Shown piece by piece: positions 10,081-19,247 of a stretch of 64,000 nucleotides of DNA. Origin of the DNA: Streptomyces fumigatiscleroticus (GTDB lineage Bacteria; Actinomycetota; Actinomycetes; Streptomycetales; Streptomycetaceae); assembly GCF_014647975.1 (NCBI RefSeq), contig NZ_BMQF01000003.1:653594-717593 (forward strand). The letters are read 5' to 3'. A model generated the notes under the pieces. It was not told the DNA's origin. It ran no database searches and saw only the letters and a list, made by a program, of their open reading frames with translations. The translations under genes and the position numbers were made by a program. Numbering within the stretch: position 1 is the first letter of the stretch; the number at the start of each line of letters is the position of its first letter.

Positions 10081-11118
10081 TCAGTGCTGCCGGGATCCGG
10101 CGAAGTCGGCGAAGAGCTCCCGGCGCTGCTCCGGGGTGAGGTGGCAGGCGGAACCCCGGCCGTCCACCACCTCCAGCGGCGGCCGTTCGGTGGAGCACAG
10201 CCCGTCCGCGACCTTCTCGGCGAAGGCGCAGCGCGGGTGGAAGCGGCAGCCGGAGGGCGGGTTGAGCAGCGAGGGCGGGGAGCCCGGGATCGGCGACAGC
10301 GGCACGTCGACCGGTCCGTCCAGCGCCGGCATGGAGCTGAGCAGACCCAGCGTGTAGGGGTGCTGCGGGTCGCGCAGCACCTCCTCCTTGGTGCCGCGCT
10401 CCACGCACCGGCCGCCGTACATCACCAGCACGTCGTCCGCGATGTCGGCGATGACGCCGAGGTCGTGGGTGATGAAGATGATGGCGGTGCCGAACTCCTG
10501 CTGGAGGTCCTTGAGCAGGTCCATGATCTGGGCCTGCACCGTCACGTCCAGGGCCGTGGTCGGCTCGTCGGCGATGAGCAGCTCCGGGTCGCAGACCAGC
10601 GCCATGGCGATCATCGCGCGCTGGCGCATACCGCCGGAGAACTGGTGCGGGTAGTCGTCCACGCGGACGTCCGGCTGCGGGATGCCGACCCGGCGCAGCA
10701 TCTCGATCGCCCGGTCCCGGGCCTCCTTCTTGGAGCAGCCCGTGTGCTTGCGGTAGGTCTCGCCGATCTGCCTGCCGACGGTGTGGTACGGCGACAGCGA
10801 GGCGAGCGCGTCCTGGAAGATCATGGACATCTTGTTGCCGCGCAGCTTCTCCAGCGTCTTCTCCGGAGCGCCGTTCAGCTCGTCGCCGTCCAGGACGATG
10901 GAGCCCTCGACCGTGGTGCTGTCCGGGTTGTGCAGACCCAGGATGGTCAGGTTGGTGACCGACTTGCCGGACCCCGACTCACCCACGATGCCCAGCGTCT
11001 TGCCGCGTACGAGGTCGAAGGAGAGACCGTCGACGGCCTTGACGACGCCGTCCTCGGTCGAGAAGTGCACCTTCAGGTCCTTGATGGACAGGAAGGGCTG
11101 CTGATCGGTGCTCGTCAC
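10081..11118 (-). CDS. Oligopeptide ABC transporter ATPase, cluster 2 (DppD type)
   Basis: This is a 345-residue ATPase with Walker A GESGSGKS, signature [10 protein letters not shown], Walker [13 protein letters not shown] and C-terminal [12 protein letters not shown] start preceded by TCTGGAG. It is clearly related to BldKD but less closely than the neighbouring DppF pair is to each other. It is the fourth gene of cluster 2, 26 bases before the last ATPase gene. Confidence 0.92.
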   Translation of the reverse strand: MTSTDQQPFLSIKDLKVHFSTEDGVVKAVDGLSFDLVRGKTLGIVGESGSGKSVTNLTILGLHNPDSTTVEGSIVLDGDELNGAPEKTLEKLRGNKMSMIFQDALASLSPYHTVGRQIGETYRKHTGCSKKEARDRAIEMLRRVGIPQPDVRVDDYPHQFSGGMRQRAMIAMALVCDPELLIADEPTTALDVTVQAQIMDLLKDLQQEFGTAIIFITHDLGVIADIADDVLVMYGGRCVERGTKEEVLRDPQHPYTLGLLSSMPALDGPVDVPLSPIPGSPPSLLNPPSGCRFHPRCAFAEKVADGLCSTERPPLEVVDGRGSACHLTPEQRRELFADFAGSRQH

Positions 11119-11170
11119 GGGGACGCTCCAGAAGGGGGTGATGCGAGGGGGGCTGGCGGGGTGGGCGGGA

Positions 11171-12151
11171 TCAGGCGAGCCGGATACGCGGGTCGATGAG
11201 GGCGTAACAGGCGTCCACGACGATGTTGGCGACCACCACGAAGGAGGCGGTGAGCACCATGACGCCGAGCAGCATCGGCAGGTCGTTGGTGGTGACCGAC
11301 TTCACGGCGAGCATGCCCAGGCCCTGGATGCTGAAGGTCTTCTCGGTGATCATCGCGCCGCCGAGCAGGACACCCAGGTCGATGCCGAAGATGGTGACGA
11401 TCGGGCCCATCGCGCCGCGCCAGGCGAAGCGGAAGAAGACGGTACGGCGGGACAGGCCCTTGGCCCGGGCCGTACGGACGAAGTCCTCGTTGAGGGTCTC
11501 CACCAGCTGCGATCGGGTCATACGCGTGTAGTTCGCGGTGAAGATCAGCGCGAGCACCAGCCAGGGGAGCAGCAGTCCGCCGAACCAGGCGCCCGGGTTC
11601 TCGGAGAAGGGTGTGTACGACGGCTGGGACATGATGTGCCACTGGTACACGAAGAGGAACATGGCCAGCGTGCCGACGAAGTAGATCTGCATCGAGGAGG
11701 CGACCAGCGAGGCACCGCTGGCGATCTTGTCGAGCGGCTTGCCCTGCTTGACGGCGGCGAGCATGCCGGCGCCGATGCCGAAGACGAGGAAGACCACGGC
11801 CGCGCCGAGGGCGAGCGAGAAGGTCGTCGGGAAGCGGTCGAGCACGGTGGAGAGCACGGGCTCGCGGTTGATGAACGAGTAGCCCAGGCAGGGCGCGTCG
11901 CAGTTGCCGAAGCCCGGGTAGTCACGGCCCAGGAAGATTCCGGTGAGCCAGTGCCAGTACTGCAACGGCACCGACTCGTCCATCCCCGTGTTGTGCTTGA
12001 TGAGCGCGAGCGTCTCCGGGGTACAGATCTTGCCGCACGCCATCCGGGCCGGGTCGCGCGGCACCGCGTAGAAGAGCATGAACGTGATCGCGCTGATGAT
12101 CAGCAGCGTGATCACGGCGCCGAGGAACCGGCGGACGAGGAAGCGAAGCAT
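11171..12151 (-). CDS. Oligopeptide ABC transporter permease, cluster 2 (DppB type)
   Basis: The 326-residue permease begins MLRFLVRRFLGAVITL, with a helix at the N-terminus and an external segment containing four cysteines, as in BldKC. The EAA-type loop is [18 protein letters not shown]. The ATG is preceded by an AGGAAAG ribosome-binding site. A long stem-loop in the gap before it (12234-12262) separates it from the binding-protein gene. Confidence 0.91.
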   Translation of the reverse strand: MLRFLVRRFLGAVITLLIISAITFMLFYAVPRDPARMACGKICTPETLALIKHNTGMDESVPLQYWHWLTGIFLGRDYPGFGNCDAPCLGYSFINREPVLSTVLDRFPTTFSLALGAAVVFLVFGIGAGMLAAVKQGKPLDKIASGASLVASSMQIYFVGTLAMFLFVYQWHIMSQPSYTPFSENPGAWFGGLLLPWLVLALIFTANYTRMTRSQLVETLNEDFVRTARAKGLSRRTVFFRFAWRGAMGPIVTIFGIDLGVLLGGAMITEKTFSIQGLGMLAVKSVTTNDLPMLLGVMVLTASFVVVANIVVDACYALIDPRIRLA

Positions 12152-12233
12152 GGGGGAGTGGCTTTCCTGGGAGGGCCGTCGTGCGGATCGGGCCGGGCCG
12201 GGTTGACCGGTGGCCCGGAGGACGAGAGCCGAG

Positions 12234-12262
12234 GGTGGGGGCGGCCGGCGGCCGCCCCCACC
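12234..12262 (-). promoter_or_regulatory. Intercistronic stem-loop after the cluster 2 binding-protein gene
   Basis: A perfect 13-bp stem (GGTGGGGGCGGCC at 12234-12246 with 12250-12262) has a 3-base loop and starts 13 bases beyond the binding-protein stop. It has the same relative position as the stem-loop at 5604-5630 in cluster 1, but a different sequence. It probably protects or partly terminates the upstream message so that binding protein exceeds permease. Confidence 0.75.
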
Positions 12263-12275
12263 GCTCAGGGACGGA

Positions 12276-14048
12276 TCAGGACTTGACGTACAGCTTGTAG
12301 AGCATGCAGCCGTCGAAGTTCGGGTCCATCTTCACGTTGCCGAGCTTGGAGCCGTGCAGGTAGATGCGCTTCATGTACACGTCGGGGATGAAGGCGCCCG
12401 TCTCCGTGACCTGCTTGTCCAGGGCGGCCCACATCTCGTTGGCCTTGTCCTGGTCCGGCTCGGCGGTGGCGGCCTTGATGGCCGCGTCGACCGCGGGGTC
12501 CTTCAGGTGCGAGTAGTTCTGGCCCTGGTCGACGACGTTCTTGCTGGCGAACAGCGGGTCGAAGACCGAGTAGCCGGTGGGCCAGTCGGCGGACCAGCCG
12601 CCCCAGTAGACGTCGAAGCCGTTGTCGAGCTTGCCGACCTGGTCGTACCAGGTGGTGGAGTCGATGCCCTTGGTGACGACCTCGAAGCCGGCCGCCTTCA
12701 GGGCGTTCTCGACGACGACCTTGATCTTGGCCTGGGTCTCGTCCTGCTGGTAGGCGTAGACGATCTTCGTGCCGGTCTTGCCGGCCTTCTCCAGGAGCTT
12801 CTTGGCGGCCGCCGGGTCACCCGCCGGGTTCTCCAGCTTGCCCCAGACGTCCTGCGTCTTGTAGCCGGCGACGAGCGGGCTCATGATGCCGGTCGCGTAG
12901 TCACCGCGGTGGGTGCCGCCCATGAGCTGGCGGATGCCGGCGGTCGGCCAGGCGCGGATGAGGGCCTCGCGGACGGTCTTGTCGGTCACGCGGCTGGTGT
13001 TGATCCAGTAGACGCTGACGCCGTTGCCGAGCGTCTCGAAGGTGCGCTCCTTGGCCTCGGTGGTGGCCTTCTGGATGCGCTCCTGCGGGATCGTGCGCCA
13101 CGAGACGGCGTACTGGTCGTTGCCGGAGTCGGCCAGCAGACGGTCGGCCGCGGTCAGCGCCTCGATGCCGAAGGTGAAGTCGAACTGGTCCGGGTAGGCG
13201 TTGCGGATCGGGTCCGTGGCCGCGTCCCAGTGCTCATTGCGGACCAGGACCATCGACTTGTCGGTGACGTGGCTCTTGATCCTGTAGGGGCCGCTGGACA
13301 CCGGCTTCTTGTCGTAGTTCTGCTTGGTGTCCTTCTTCACCGGGGTCGGCGCGTAGGAGTGCATCGCGAGCACGTAGTTGAAGTCGGGGCGCGCCTCGGA
13401 CAGGTGGAAGGTGATGGTCTTCCCGCTGGTCTCGATCGACTTCAGGTGCTTGCCGCTGTACGGGCCGGAGTAGCTCTTGCGGTAGTCGGTGCTGCCCGTC
13501 AGCCACTGCTGGGCGTAGTTGGCGCCCTCGGTGATGTAGTTGGCGAAGCCGCGCTCGAAGCCGTGGCGGACGTCGTCGACGGTGATGTCGCTGCCGTCCT
13601 CCCACTTGACGCCGTCCTTCAGGGTGAAGGACCAGGTCTTGCCCCCGTCCTTCATGGTGCCCGTGTCGGTGGCGAGGTCGCCGACCAGGGTCATGGAGCC
13701 GTCGTCGGCGACCTTGTAGTTGGTCAGGGTGCGGGACAGGACCATCGCGGCCAGCGAGTTCCAGGCGTAGTAGATGCGCTGGGGGTCGAGGTGCGAGAAG
13801 TCGTCGTCGTTCAGCAGGTAGACCGTGCCGCCCTTCTTGGCGCCGGAGACCTCCGGAGCCGGGCCCTTGGAGTCCTCCGCGGTGCCGATCTTGATCGTCG
13901 TCGCGTTGGCCTGGGCGGCTTCCTGCTTGCCGGTGCCGCTGTTGCCGCCACCGCTGTTGGAGTCACCGCTGCTGCACGCGGTGAGCACGGAGCCCGCCGC
14001 GGCGGCCACGCCGGTGGCTATCAGGAAGTTTCTGCGCGAGAAGGACAT
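12276..14048 (-). CDS. Oligopeptide-binding lipoprotein with twin-arginine signal, cluster 2
   Basis: The 590-residue SBP_bac_5 protein starts at ATG 14048, with AGGCAGGA about 7 bases upstream. The N-terminus MSFSRRNFLIATG is a twin-arginine motif followed by a hydrophobic stretch and lipobox LTAC (Cys25), so it should be a Tat-exported lipoprotein. A Ser/Gly linker follows, then the binding domain ([15 protein letters not shown]). It differs substantially from the cluster 1 protein, so the peptide specificity is probably different. Confidence 0.9.
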   Translation of the reverse strand: MSFSRRNFLIATGVAAAAGSVLTACSSGDSNSGGGNSGTGKQEAAQANATTIKIGTAEDSKGPAPEVSGAKKGGTVYLLNDDDFSHLDPQRIYYAWNSLAAMVLSRTLTNYKVADDGSMTLVGDLATDTGTMKDGGKTWSFTLKDGVKWEDGSDITVDDVRHGFERGFANYITEGANYAQQWLTGSTDYRKSYSGPYSGKHLKSIETSGKTITFHLSEARPDFNYVLAMHSYAPTPVKKDTKQNYDKKPVSSGPYRIKSHVTDKSMVLVRNEHWDAATDPIRNAYPDQFDFTFGIEALTAADRLLADSGNDQYAVSWRTIPQERIQKATTEAKERTFETLGNGVSVYWINTSRVTDKTVREALIRAWPTAGIRQLMGGTHRGDYATGIMSPLVAGYKTQDVWGKLENPAGDPAAAKKLLEKAGKTGTKIVYAYQQDETQAKIKVVVENALKAAGFEVVTKGIDSTTWYDQVGKLDNGFDVYWGGWSADWPTGYSVFDPLFASKNVVDQGQNYSHLKDPAVDAAIKAATAEPDQDKANEMWAALDKQVTETGAFIPDVYMKRIYLHGSKLGNVKMDPNFDGCMLYKLYVKS

Positions 14049-14129
14049 CGCATCCTGCCTAGGGAAGTGAGTTGATGAGAGAGGCACCGGCACCCCGGCA
14101 TCCTTGCCGTGGTCCTGAAGCTGCCGGAG

Positions 14130-15158
14130 TCAGCGCTTGGTCTTCGGGTCGAGCGCGTCGCGTACCGAGTCACCGAGCAGGTTGAACGCCAGCACGAAGA
14201 TCACCATCGCCAGACCCGGGAAGAGCAGGAAGGTGATGTCGTCCTGGTAGAACTTCGCGGCATAGCCGATCATGACGCCCCAGTCGGGGGTCGGGTCCTG
14301 GAGGCCGACGCCGAGGAAGGCCAGGCCCGCCTCCGTGGTGACCATCAGCGGGAGGGTGAGGGTCGCCTGGATGAGGATCGGCGTCCACAGGTTCGGCAGC
14401 AGCTCCTTGAAGATGATGCGTGCCGGGGAGGCACCGGTGACCTTGGCGGCCTCGACGAACTCGCGCTCGCGCAGGGCCAGCACCTGACCGCGCAGCAGAC
14501 GGCCGATGGAGGCCCAGCCGAAGAGGGTCAGCAGACCGATGAGGCAGACGACCGTCAGCCAGACGGGGGTGTTCTCGTCGGGCGACACGAACAGGGCGAG
14601 CACCACGGGCGTGAAGGCCACGAAGAACAGCTGCGACGGGAAGGCCAGCAGCAGGTCGATCACCCGGCCGATGAGCCAGTCCGTCTTGCCGCCCAGATAG
14701 CCGGCGGTCACGCCCATCACCACGCCGATGACGACCACCAGGACCGTGATGCCGGTGGAGATCAGCAGCGAGTTGCGGATCGCGTAGAGCAGGAAGGTGA
14801 AGACGTCGCGGCCCAGCTGCGGGTCGATACCGAACCAGAACTCGCCGCTGATGCCGCCGTTGGGTGCCACCGGGAAGCCGTTGTCGCCCAGCAGGCCGGG
14901 CGTGTTCAGGCCGTAGGTGGTGTACGGGTCCTTTCCGTACACCTTGGCGATCAGCGGTGCGGCGAGCGCGATCACGAAGAAGAAGATCACGACGCACGCG
15001 GATATGACGCCCGTCCGGTCCCGCTTGAACCGGCGCCAAGCGAGCTGCCCGGGCGAGCGGCTCTCACCGCCCTTCGGGGTGGAGGGCGAGGGTGACGTCT
15101 CGACGGTCTCGTCGGTCACCTCGAGCGGGGCAGCCGCGGATGGAGTTGGGGGGGTCAT
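14130..15158 (-). CDS. Oligopeptide ABC transporter permease, cluster 2 (DppC type)
   Basis: This is a 342-residue DppC-class permease and the first gene of cluster 2. The cytoplasmic N-tail includes RSPGQLAWRRFKRDRTGV, almost the same as in BldKA. The external loop carries GGISGEFWFGIDPQLGRDVF and the EAA loop is EAAKVTGASPARI. A CAGGAG ribosome-binding site precedes the ATG. The position mirrors bldKA in cluster 1, supporting descent of the two clusters from one duplicated operon. Confidence 0.91.
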   Translation of the reverse strand: MTPPTPSAAAPLEVTDETVETSPSPSTPKGGESRSPGQLAWRRFKRDRTGVISACVVIFFFVIALAAPLIAKVYGKDPYTTYGLNTPGLLGDNGFPVAPNGGISGEFWFGIDPQLGRDVFTFLLYAIRNSLLISTGITVLVVVIGVVMGVTAGYLGGKTDWLIGRVIDLLLAFPSQLFFVAFTPVVLALFVSPDENTPVWLTVVCLIGLLTLFGWASIGRLLRGQVLALREREFVEAAKVTGASPARIIFKELLPNLWTPILIQATLTLPLMVTTEAGLAFLGVGLQDPTPDWGVMIGYAAKFYQDDITFLLFPGLAMVIFVLAFNLLGDSVRDALDPKTKR

Positions 15159-15203
15159 GGTGCTCCTGGCCCACGGGAGGGTCTGATGACTCCGCAGGGC
15201 ACT

Positions 15204-15232
15204 CCCCTACGGGCTACGCCGGACTTTTTCAA
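15204..15232 (-). promoter_or_regulatory. Candidate promoter of importer cluster 2
   Basis: Read on the minus strand, TTGAAA and TAGGGG are spaced by 17 bases, a fair match to the Streptomyces housekeeping pattern, and lie about 50 bases before the first gene's ATG at 15158. The assignment is by inspection only. Confidence 0.35.
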
Positions 15233-15631
15233 CGCAATTCATTCAAGGTCAATAAATTCTCGGACGGCTTGGGTTTCTCTTTACCTACTTTACCCTGACT
15301 TTGCTATTCCGTAGCTACGCGGGTAGCGCGCTGTGATGGATCTGTGCTTTACAGCGGGCCAATCGGACCAATCAGGCAACGCGTTCGATAACCGGACGCT
15401 GGCCTATCGAAATGCGTACATCGGGGCGTCGTATTGAAACGGTTCGGCATCGGTTCGCGGTGATCTGTTGCGCTGTTGTTCACGACCCTCTGCCGCGCAC
15501 GGAGGGGAATGACCTGTTTTCCCTGTGTGCGCGTACCGCCCGGATGGTGGAACCCGCCAAAAGGCGGACCGAGGTGGACCGAGACGGGCTGCATGTGCGA
15601 TGTGCGACTTTTGGACCGATATTGTGCGATA

Positions 15632-15651
15632 GGCATCGGTACTCCGATGCC
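15632..15651. promoter_or_regulatory. Inverted repeat before importer cluster 3
   Basis: GGCATCGG and CCGATGCC form a perfect 8-bp inverted repeat with a 4-base spacer, 32 bases upstream of the binding-protein ATG. It could be an operator or an mRNA hairpin close to the ribosome-binding site. No regulator gene is adjacent. Confidence 0.45.
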
Positions 15652-15683
15652 GACGGCGCAGTGTGCGGACGAGGAGGCACTTC

Positions 15684-17306
15684 ATGCGCACAGCCACGCA
15701 CGCCACCTGGGCCGCCTGCGCGGTGGCGGCGGCGCTCGCCGCGACGGCCTGCGGGGGCGGTGGCGGCGGCGGTGACAAGGCGGTGCTCACTTCCTCCTGG
15801 GGCGATCCGCAGAACCCGCTGGAGCCGGCCGACACCAACGAGGTGCAGGGCGGCAAGGTGCTGGACATGATCTTCCGCGGTCTGAAGCGGTACGACCCGG
15901 AGACCGGCGAGGCGAAGAACATGCTCGCCGAGCGGATCGAGACCCGGGACTCGCGGAACTTCACCGTCACCGTCCGGGACGGCTGGACCTTCAGCAACGG
16001 CGAGAAGGTCACCGCCCGCTCCTTCGTGGACGCCTGGAACTACGGCGCGAGCCTCAGGAACAACCAGAAGAACGCCTACTTCTTCGCCTACATCGACGGC
16101 TACGACAAGGTCCACCCGGAGGACGGGAGCAAGCAGAGCGCCGACACGCTCTCCGGACTGAAGGTCACCGGGGAGCGGACCTTCACGATCAGGCTCGGCC
16201 AGACGTTCTCGACCTTCCCCGACACCCTGGGCTACCCGGCCTTCGCCCCGCTGCCCCGAGCCTTCTTCGACGACCACGACGCCTGGCTGAGGAAACCGGT
16301 CGGCAACGGGCCGTACACCATCCGGTCGTACGCCAAGGGCGCGCTGATGGGTCTGCGCAAGCGGGACGACTACCCCGGCGCCGACAAGGCGCGCAACGGC
16401 GGTGTGGACCTGATCGTGTACACCGACAACAACACCGCCTACACCGACCTGATGTCCGGCAACCTCGACCTGGTCGACGACATCCCCGCCGCCCAGCTGA
16501 AGAACGTCAGGACCGATCTGCCCGGCCGGTATCTCAACGAGCCCGCCGGAATCCTCCAGACCCTGGCCTTCCCGCACTACGACAAGGACTGGAGCGGAAG
16601 CGGGTCGGAGAAGGTCCGCACGGGCCTGTCCATGGCCATCGACCGCGAGCAGATCACGAAGACGATCTTCCGCAAGACCCGCACCCCGGCCACCGACTGG
16701 ACCTCCCCGGTGCTCGGCGCGGACGGCGGCTACCGGGCGGGCCTGTGCGGGGACGCCTGCGAGTACCACCCGAAAGAGGCGAAGAAGCTGATCGAGGAGG
16801 GCGGGGGGCTGCCCGGCGGCCAGGTCAAGATCACATACAACGCGGACACCGGCTCGCACAAGGAGTGGGTGGACGCGGTCTGCAACTCCGTCAACAACGC
16901 CCTGGACGACGACCGGGCCTGCGTCGGCAACCCGGTCGGCACCTTCGCCGACTTCCGCAGCCGGATCGGCGACCGGAAGATGTCCGGCCCCTTCCGGGCC
17001 GGCTGGCAGATGGACTACCCGCTGATCCAGAACTTCCTCCAGCCGCTCTACTACACCAACGCCTCCTCCAACGACGGCAAGTGGTCCAGCGAAGAGTTCG
17101 ACGCACTGGTCGACCGGGCCAACGGCGAGACCGACACGGCCACGGCCGTCGGCCTCTTCCAGCAGGCCGAGGCGGTGGTCCGCGACGACATGGCCGCCAT
17201 CCCGCTCTGGTACCAGAACGGCAGCGCCGGCTACTCGGACCGGCTGTCGAACGTGAGGCTCAACCCGTTCAGCGTCCCTGTCTACGACCAGATCACGGTC
17301 GGCTGA
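15684..17306 (+). CDS. Oligopeptide-binding lipoprotein, cluster 3
   Basis: The 540-residue SBP_bac_5 protein starts at ATG 15684, eight bases after a GAGGAGG ribosome-binding site; a GTG 21 bases upstream would place that site inside the gene. The signal peptide ends in ATAC with lipidation at Cys23 (a weaker lipobox, with Ala at -3), then a run of glycines. The mature part contains SSWGDPQNPLEPADTNEVQG. It has cysteines at about 353, 357, 402 and 413 that could form disulfides. It resembles the S. coelicolor SCO5117-type protein as I remember it. Confidence 0.88.
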   Translation: MRTATHATWAACAVAAALAATACGGGGGGGDKAVLTSSWGDPQNPLEPADTNEVQGGKVLDMIFRGLKRYDPETGEAKNMLAERIETRDSRNFTVTVRDGWTFSNGEKVTARSFVDAWNYGASLRNNQKNAYFFAYIDGYDKVHPEDGSKQSADTLSGLKVTGERTFTIRLGQTFSTFPDTLGYPAFAPLPRAFFDDHDAWLRKPVGNGPYTIRSYAKGALMGLRKRDDYPGADKARNGGVDLIVYTDNNTAYTDLMSGNLDLVDDIPAAQLKNVRTDLPGRYLNEPAGILQTLAFPHYDKDWSGSGSEKVRTGLSMAIDREQITKTIFRKTRTPATDWTSPVLGADGGYRAGLCGDACEYHPKEAKKLIEEGGGLPGGQVKITYNADTGSHKEWVDAVCNSVNNALDDDRACVGNPVGTFADFRSRIGDRKMSGPFRAGWQMDYPLIQNFLQPLYYTNASSNDGKWSSEEFDALVDRANGETDTATAVGLFQQAEAVVRDDMAAIPLWYQNGSAGYSDRLSNVRLNPFSVPVYDQITVG

Positions 17307-17317
17307 GGGGGCGCGGC

Positions 17318-18241
17318 ATGGGACGGTACGTGATCCGGCGGCTGCTCCAGATGATCCCGGTCTTCATCGGCGCCACCCTGCTGATCTTCCTGATGGTGAA
17401 CGTGATGGGCGACCCCGTCGCGGGCCTGTGCGGCGAGCGGCAGTGCGACCCGGCGACGGCCGCCCAGCTCAAGCGGGAGTTCGGCCTCGACAAGCCGGTG
17501 TGGCGGCAATACCTCACCTATATGGGCAACGTCTTCACCGGCGACTTCGGCACCGCCTTCAACGGCCAGAAGGTCACCGAGCTGATGGGGACGGCCTTCC
17601 CGGTCACCATCCGCCTGACCGTCGTGGCGATCGTCCTCGAGATCGTCCTCGGCATCGCCCTCGGGGTCCTCACGGGACTGCGCCGCGGACGCCCCGTCGA
17701 CACGGGCGTGCTGCTGCTCACCCTGGTGGTCATCTCGGTGCCGACCTTCGTCACCGGCCTGCTGCTCCAACTGCTGCTCGGCGTGGAGTGGGGCTGGATC
17801 AAACCGTCGGTCTCCGCCTACGCCACCGTGGACGAGCTGATCGTGCCGGGCCTGGTCCTGGCCTCGGTCTCCCTGGCCTATGTCACCCGGCTGACCCGGA
17901 CCTCCCTCGCGGAGAACCGGCGCGCCGACTACGTCCGTACGGCGATCGCCAAGGGACTGCCGCGCCGGCGTGTCGTCGTCCGGCATCTGCTGCGCAACTC
18001 GCTGATCCCCGTCGTCACCTTCATCGGCACCGATGTCGGCGCCCTGATGGGCGGCGCGATCGTCACCGAGCGGATCTTCAACATCCACGGCGTCGGCTAC
18101 CAGCTCTACCAGGGCATCCTGCGGCAGAACACCCAGACGGTCGTCGGCTTCGTGACCGTCCTGGTCCTGGTCTTCCTGGCGGCCAATCTGCTCGTCGACC
18201 TCCTGTACGCCGTGCTCGACCCGAGGATCCGCTATGCCTGA
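17318..18241 (+). CDS. Oligopeptide ABC transporter permease, cluster 3 (DppB type)
   Basis: This is a 307-residue permease beginning MGRYVIRRLLQMIPVFIGAT, an N-terminal membrane helix typical of DppB. An external segment with GLCGERQC follows, then a five-helix core with the loop DYVRTAIAKGLPRRRVVV. The ATG at 17318 has GAGGGGG about 5 bases upstream. It overlaps the next gene by 8 bases, indicating translational coupling. Confidence 0.92.
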   Translation: MGRYVIRRLLQMIPVFIGATLLIFLMVNVMGDPVAGLCGERQCDPATAAQLKREFGLDKPVWRQYLTYMGNVFTGDFGTAFNGQKVTELMGTAFPVTIRLTVVAIVLEIVLGIALGVLTGLRRGRPVDTGVLLLTLVVISVPTFVTGLLLQLLLGVEWGWIKPSVSAYATVDELIVPGLVLASVSLAYVTRLTRTSLAENRRADYVRTAIAKGLPRRRVVVRHLLRNSLIPVVTFIGTDVGALMGGAIVTERIFNIHGVGYQLYQGILRQNTQTVVGFVTVLVLVFLAANLLVDLLYAVLDPRIRYA

Positions 18242-19238
18242 GCAGCCCTACGAACCCGAGCGTGCCGTCGCGGGGACCGGCATGGGCGGGCAGATGGACC
18301 TCGCGGCGAGCGAGGCGACGACCGTGGAGGAGGCCCCCGGCGGACCCTCCGGCGGACCCTCCGGCGGACCGGAGGGCACCGGGCCCCGGGAGAAGGCGCG
18401 CAGCCTCTGGTCCGACGCCTGGCACGACCTGCGCCGCAACCCCGTCTTCCTCGGCTCCGCCCTGGTGATCCTCTTCCTCGTCGTCATCGCGGTACGGCCG
18501 TCCCTGATCGCCTCCGGCAACCCCCTCCAGTGCGATCTGGCCCGGGCCCAGGACGGCTCCCGCTCCGGCCACCCCTTCGGCTTCGACGGCCAGGGCTGTG
18601 ACGTCTACACCCGTACCGTCCACGGGGCCCGTACCTCCGTCACGGTCGGCGTCCTGGCCACGCTGGGCGTCGCGCTGCTCGGCAGTGTGCTGGGCGGGCT
18701 GGCCGGGTTCTTCGGCGGGGTGTGGGACGCGGTGCTGTCCCGGATCACCGACATCTTCTTCGCGATCCCGGTCGTGCTGGGCGGCCTGGTCCTGCTGTCC
18801 GTCGTCACCAGCAACACCGTGTGGCCGGTGATCGGGTTCATGGTGCTGCTCGGCTGGCCGCAGATCTCCCGTATCGCCCGCGGCTCGGTCATCACCGCCA
18901 AGCAGCACGACTACGTGCAGGCCGCGCGGGCGCTGGGCGCCTCCGACGCCCGGCTGCTGCTGCGGCACATCGCGCCCAACGCCGTCGCACCGGTGATCGT
19001 CGTGGCGACCATCGCGCTCGGCACCTACATCTCGCTGGAGGCCACCCTGTCCTACCTCGGCGTCGGACTGAAGCCGCCCACCGTCTCCTGGGGGATCGAC
19101 ATCTCCGCCGCCTCCCCTTATATCCGCAACGCCCCGCACGCGCTGCTGTGGCCCTCCGGCGCGCTGGCGATCACCGTCCTGGCGTTCATCATGCTCGGCG
19201 ACGCGGTCCGCGACGCCCTCGACCCGAAGCTGAGGTGA
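18234..19238 (+). CDS. Oligopeptide ABC transporter permease, cluster 3 (DppC type)
   Basis: The 334-residue DppC-class permease has an unusually long, low-complexity cytoplasmic tail (about 75 residues) containing a GGPSGGPSGGP stretch that comes from a tandem DNA repeat near 18337-18370. Six membrane helices follow, with the EAA loop DYVQAARALGASDARLLL. The ATG lies inside the end of the preceding gene. It pairs with the 17318-18241 product. Confidence 0.91.
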   Translation: MPEQPYEPERAVAGTGMGGQMDLAASEATTVEEAPGGPSGGPSGGPEGTGPREKARSLWSDAWHDLRRNPVFLGSALVILFLVVIAVRPSLIASGNPLQCDLARAQDGSRSGHPFGFDGQGCDVYTRTVHGARTSVTVGVLATLGVALLGSVLGGLAGFFGGVWDAVLSRITDIFFAIPVVLGGLVLLSVVTSNTVWPVIGFMVLLGWPQISRIARGSVITAKQHDYVQAARALGASDARLLLRHIAPNAVAPVIVVATIALGTYISLEATLSYLGVGLKPPTVSWGIDISAASPYIRNAPHALLWPSGALAITVLAFIMLGDAVRDALDPKLR

Positions 19239-19247
19239 GCCGCCGCC

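Larger units (their letters stand above)
15159..15683. other. Divergent intergenic region between importer clusters 2 and 3
   Basis: This is 525 bases separating two divergent importer operons. Bases about 15210-15350 are AT-rich for this genome. It holds a candidate promoter for cluster 2 (15204-15232) and an inverted repeat before cluster 3 (15632-15651). A GCTAC/GTAGC repeat (about 15314-15327) and a tandem CCAATC pair (about 15359-15372) may be binding sites. No credible gene is present. Confidence 0.6.
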
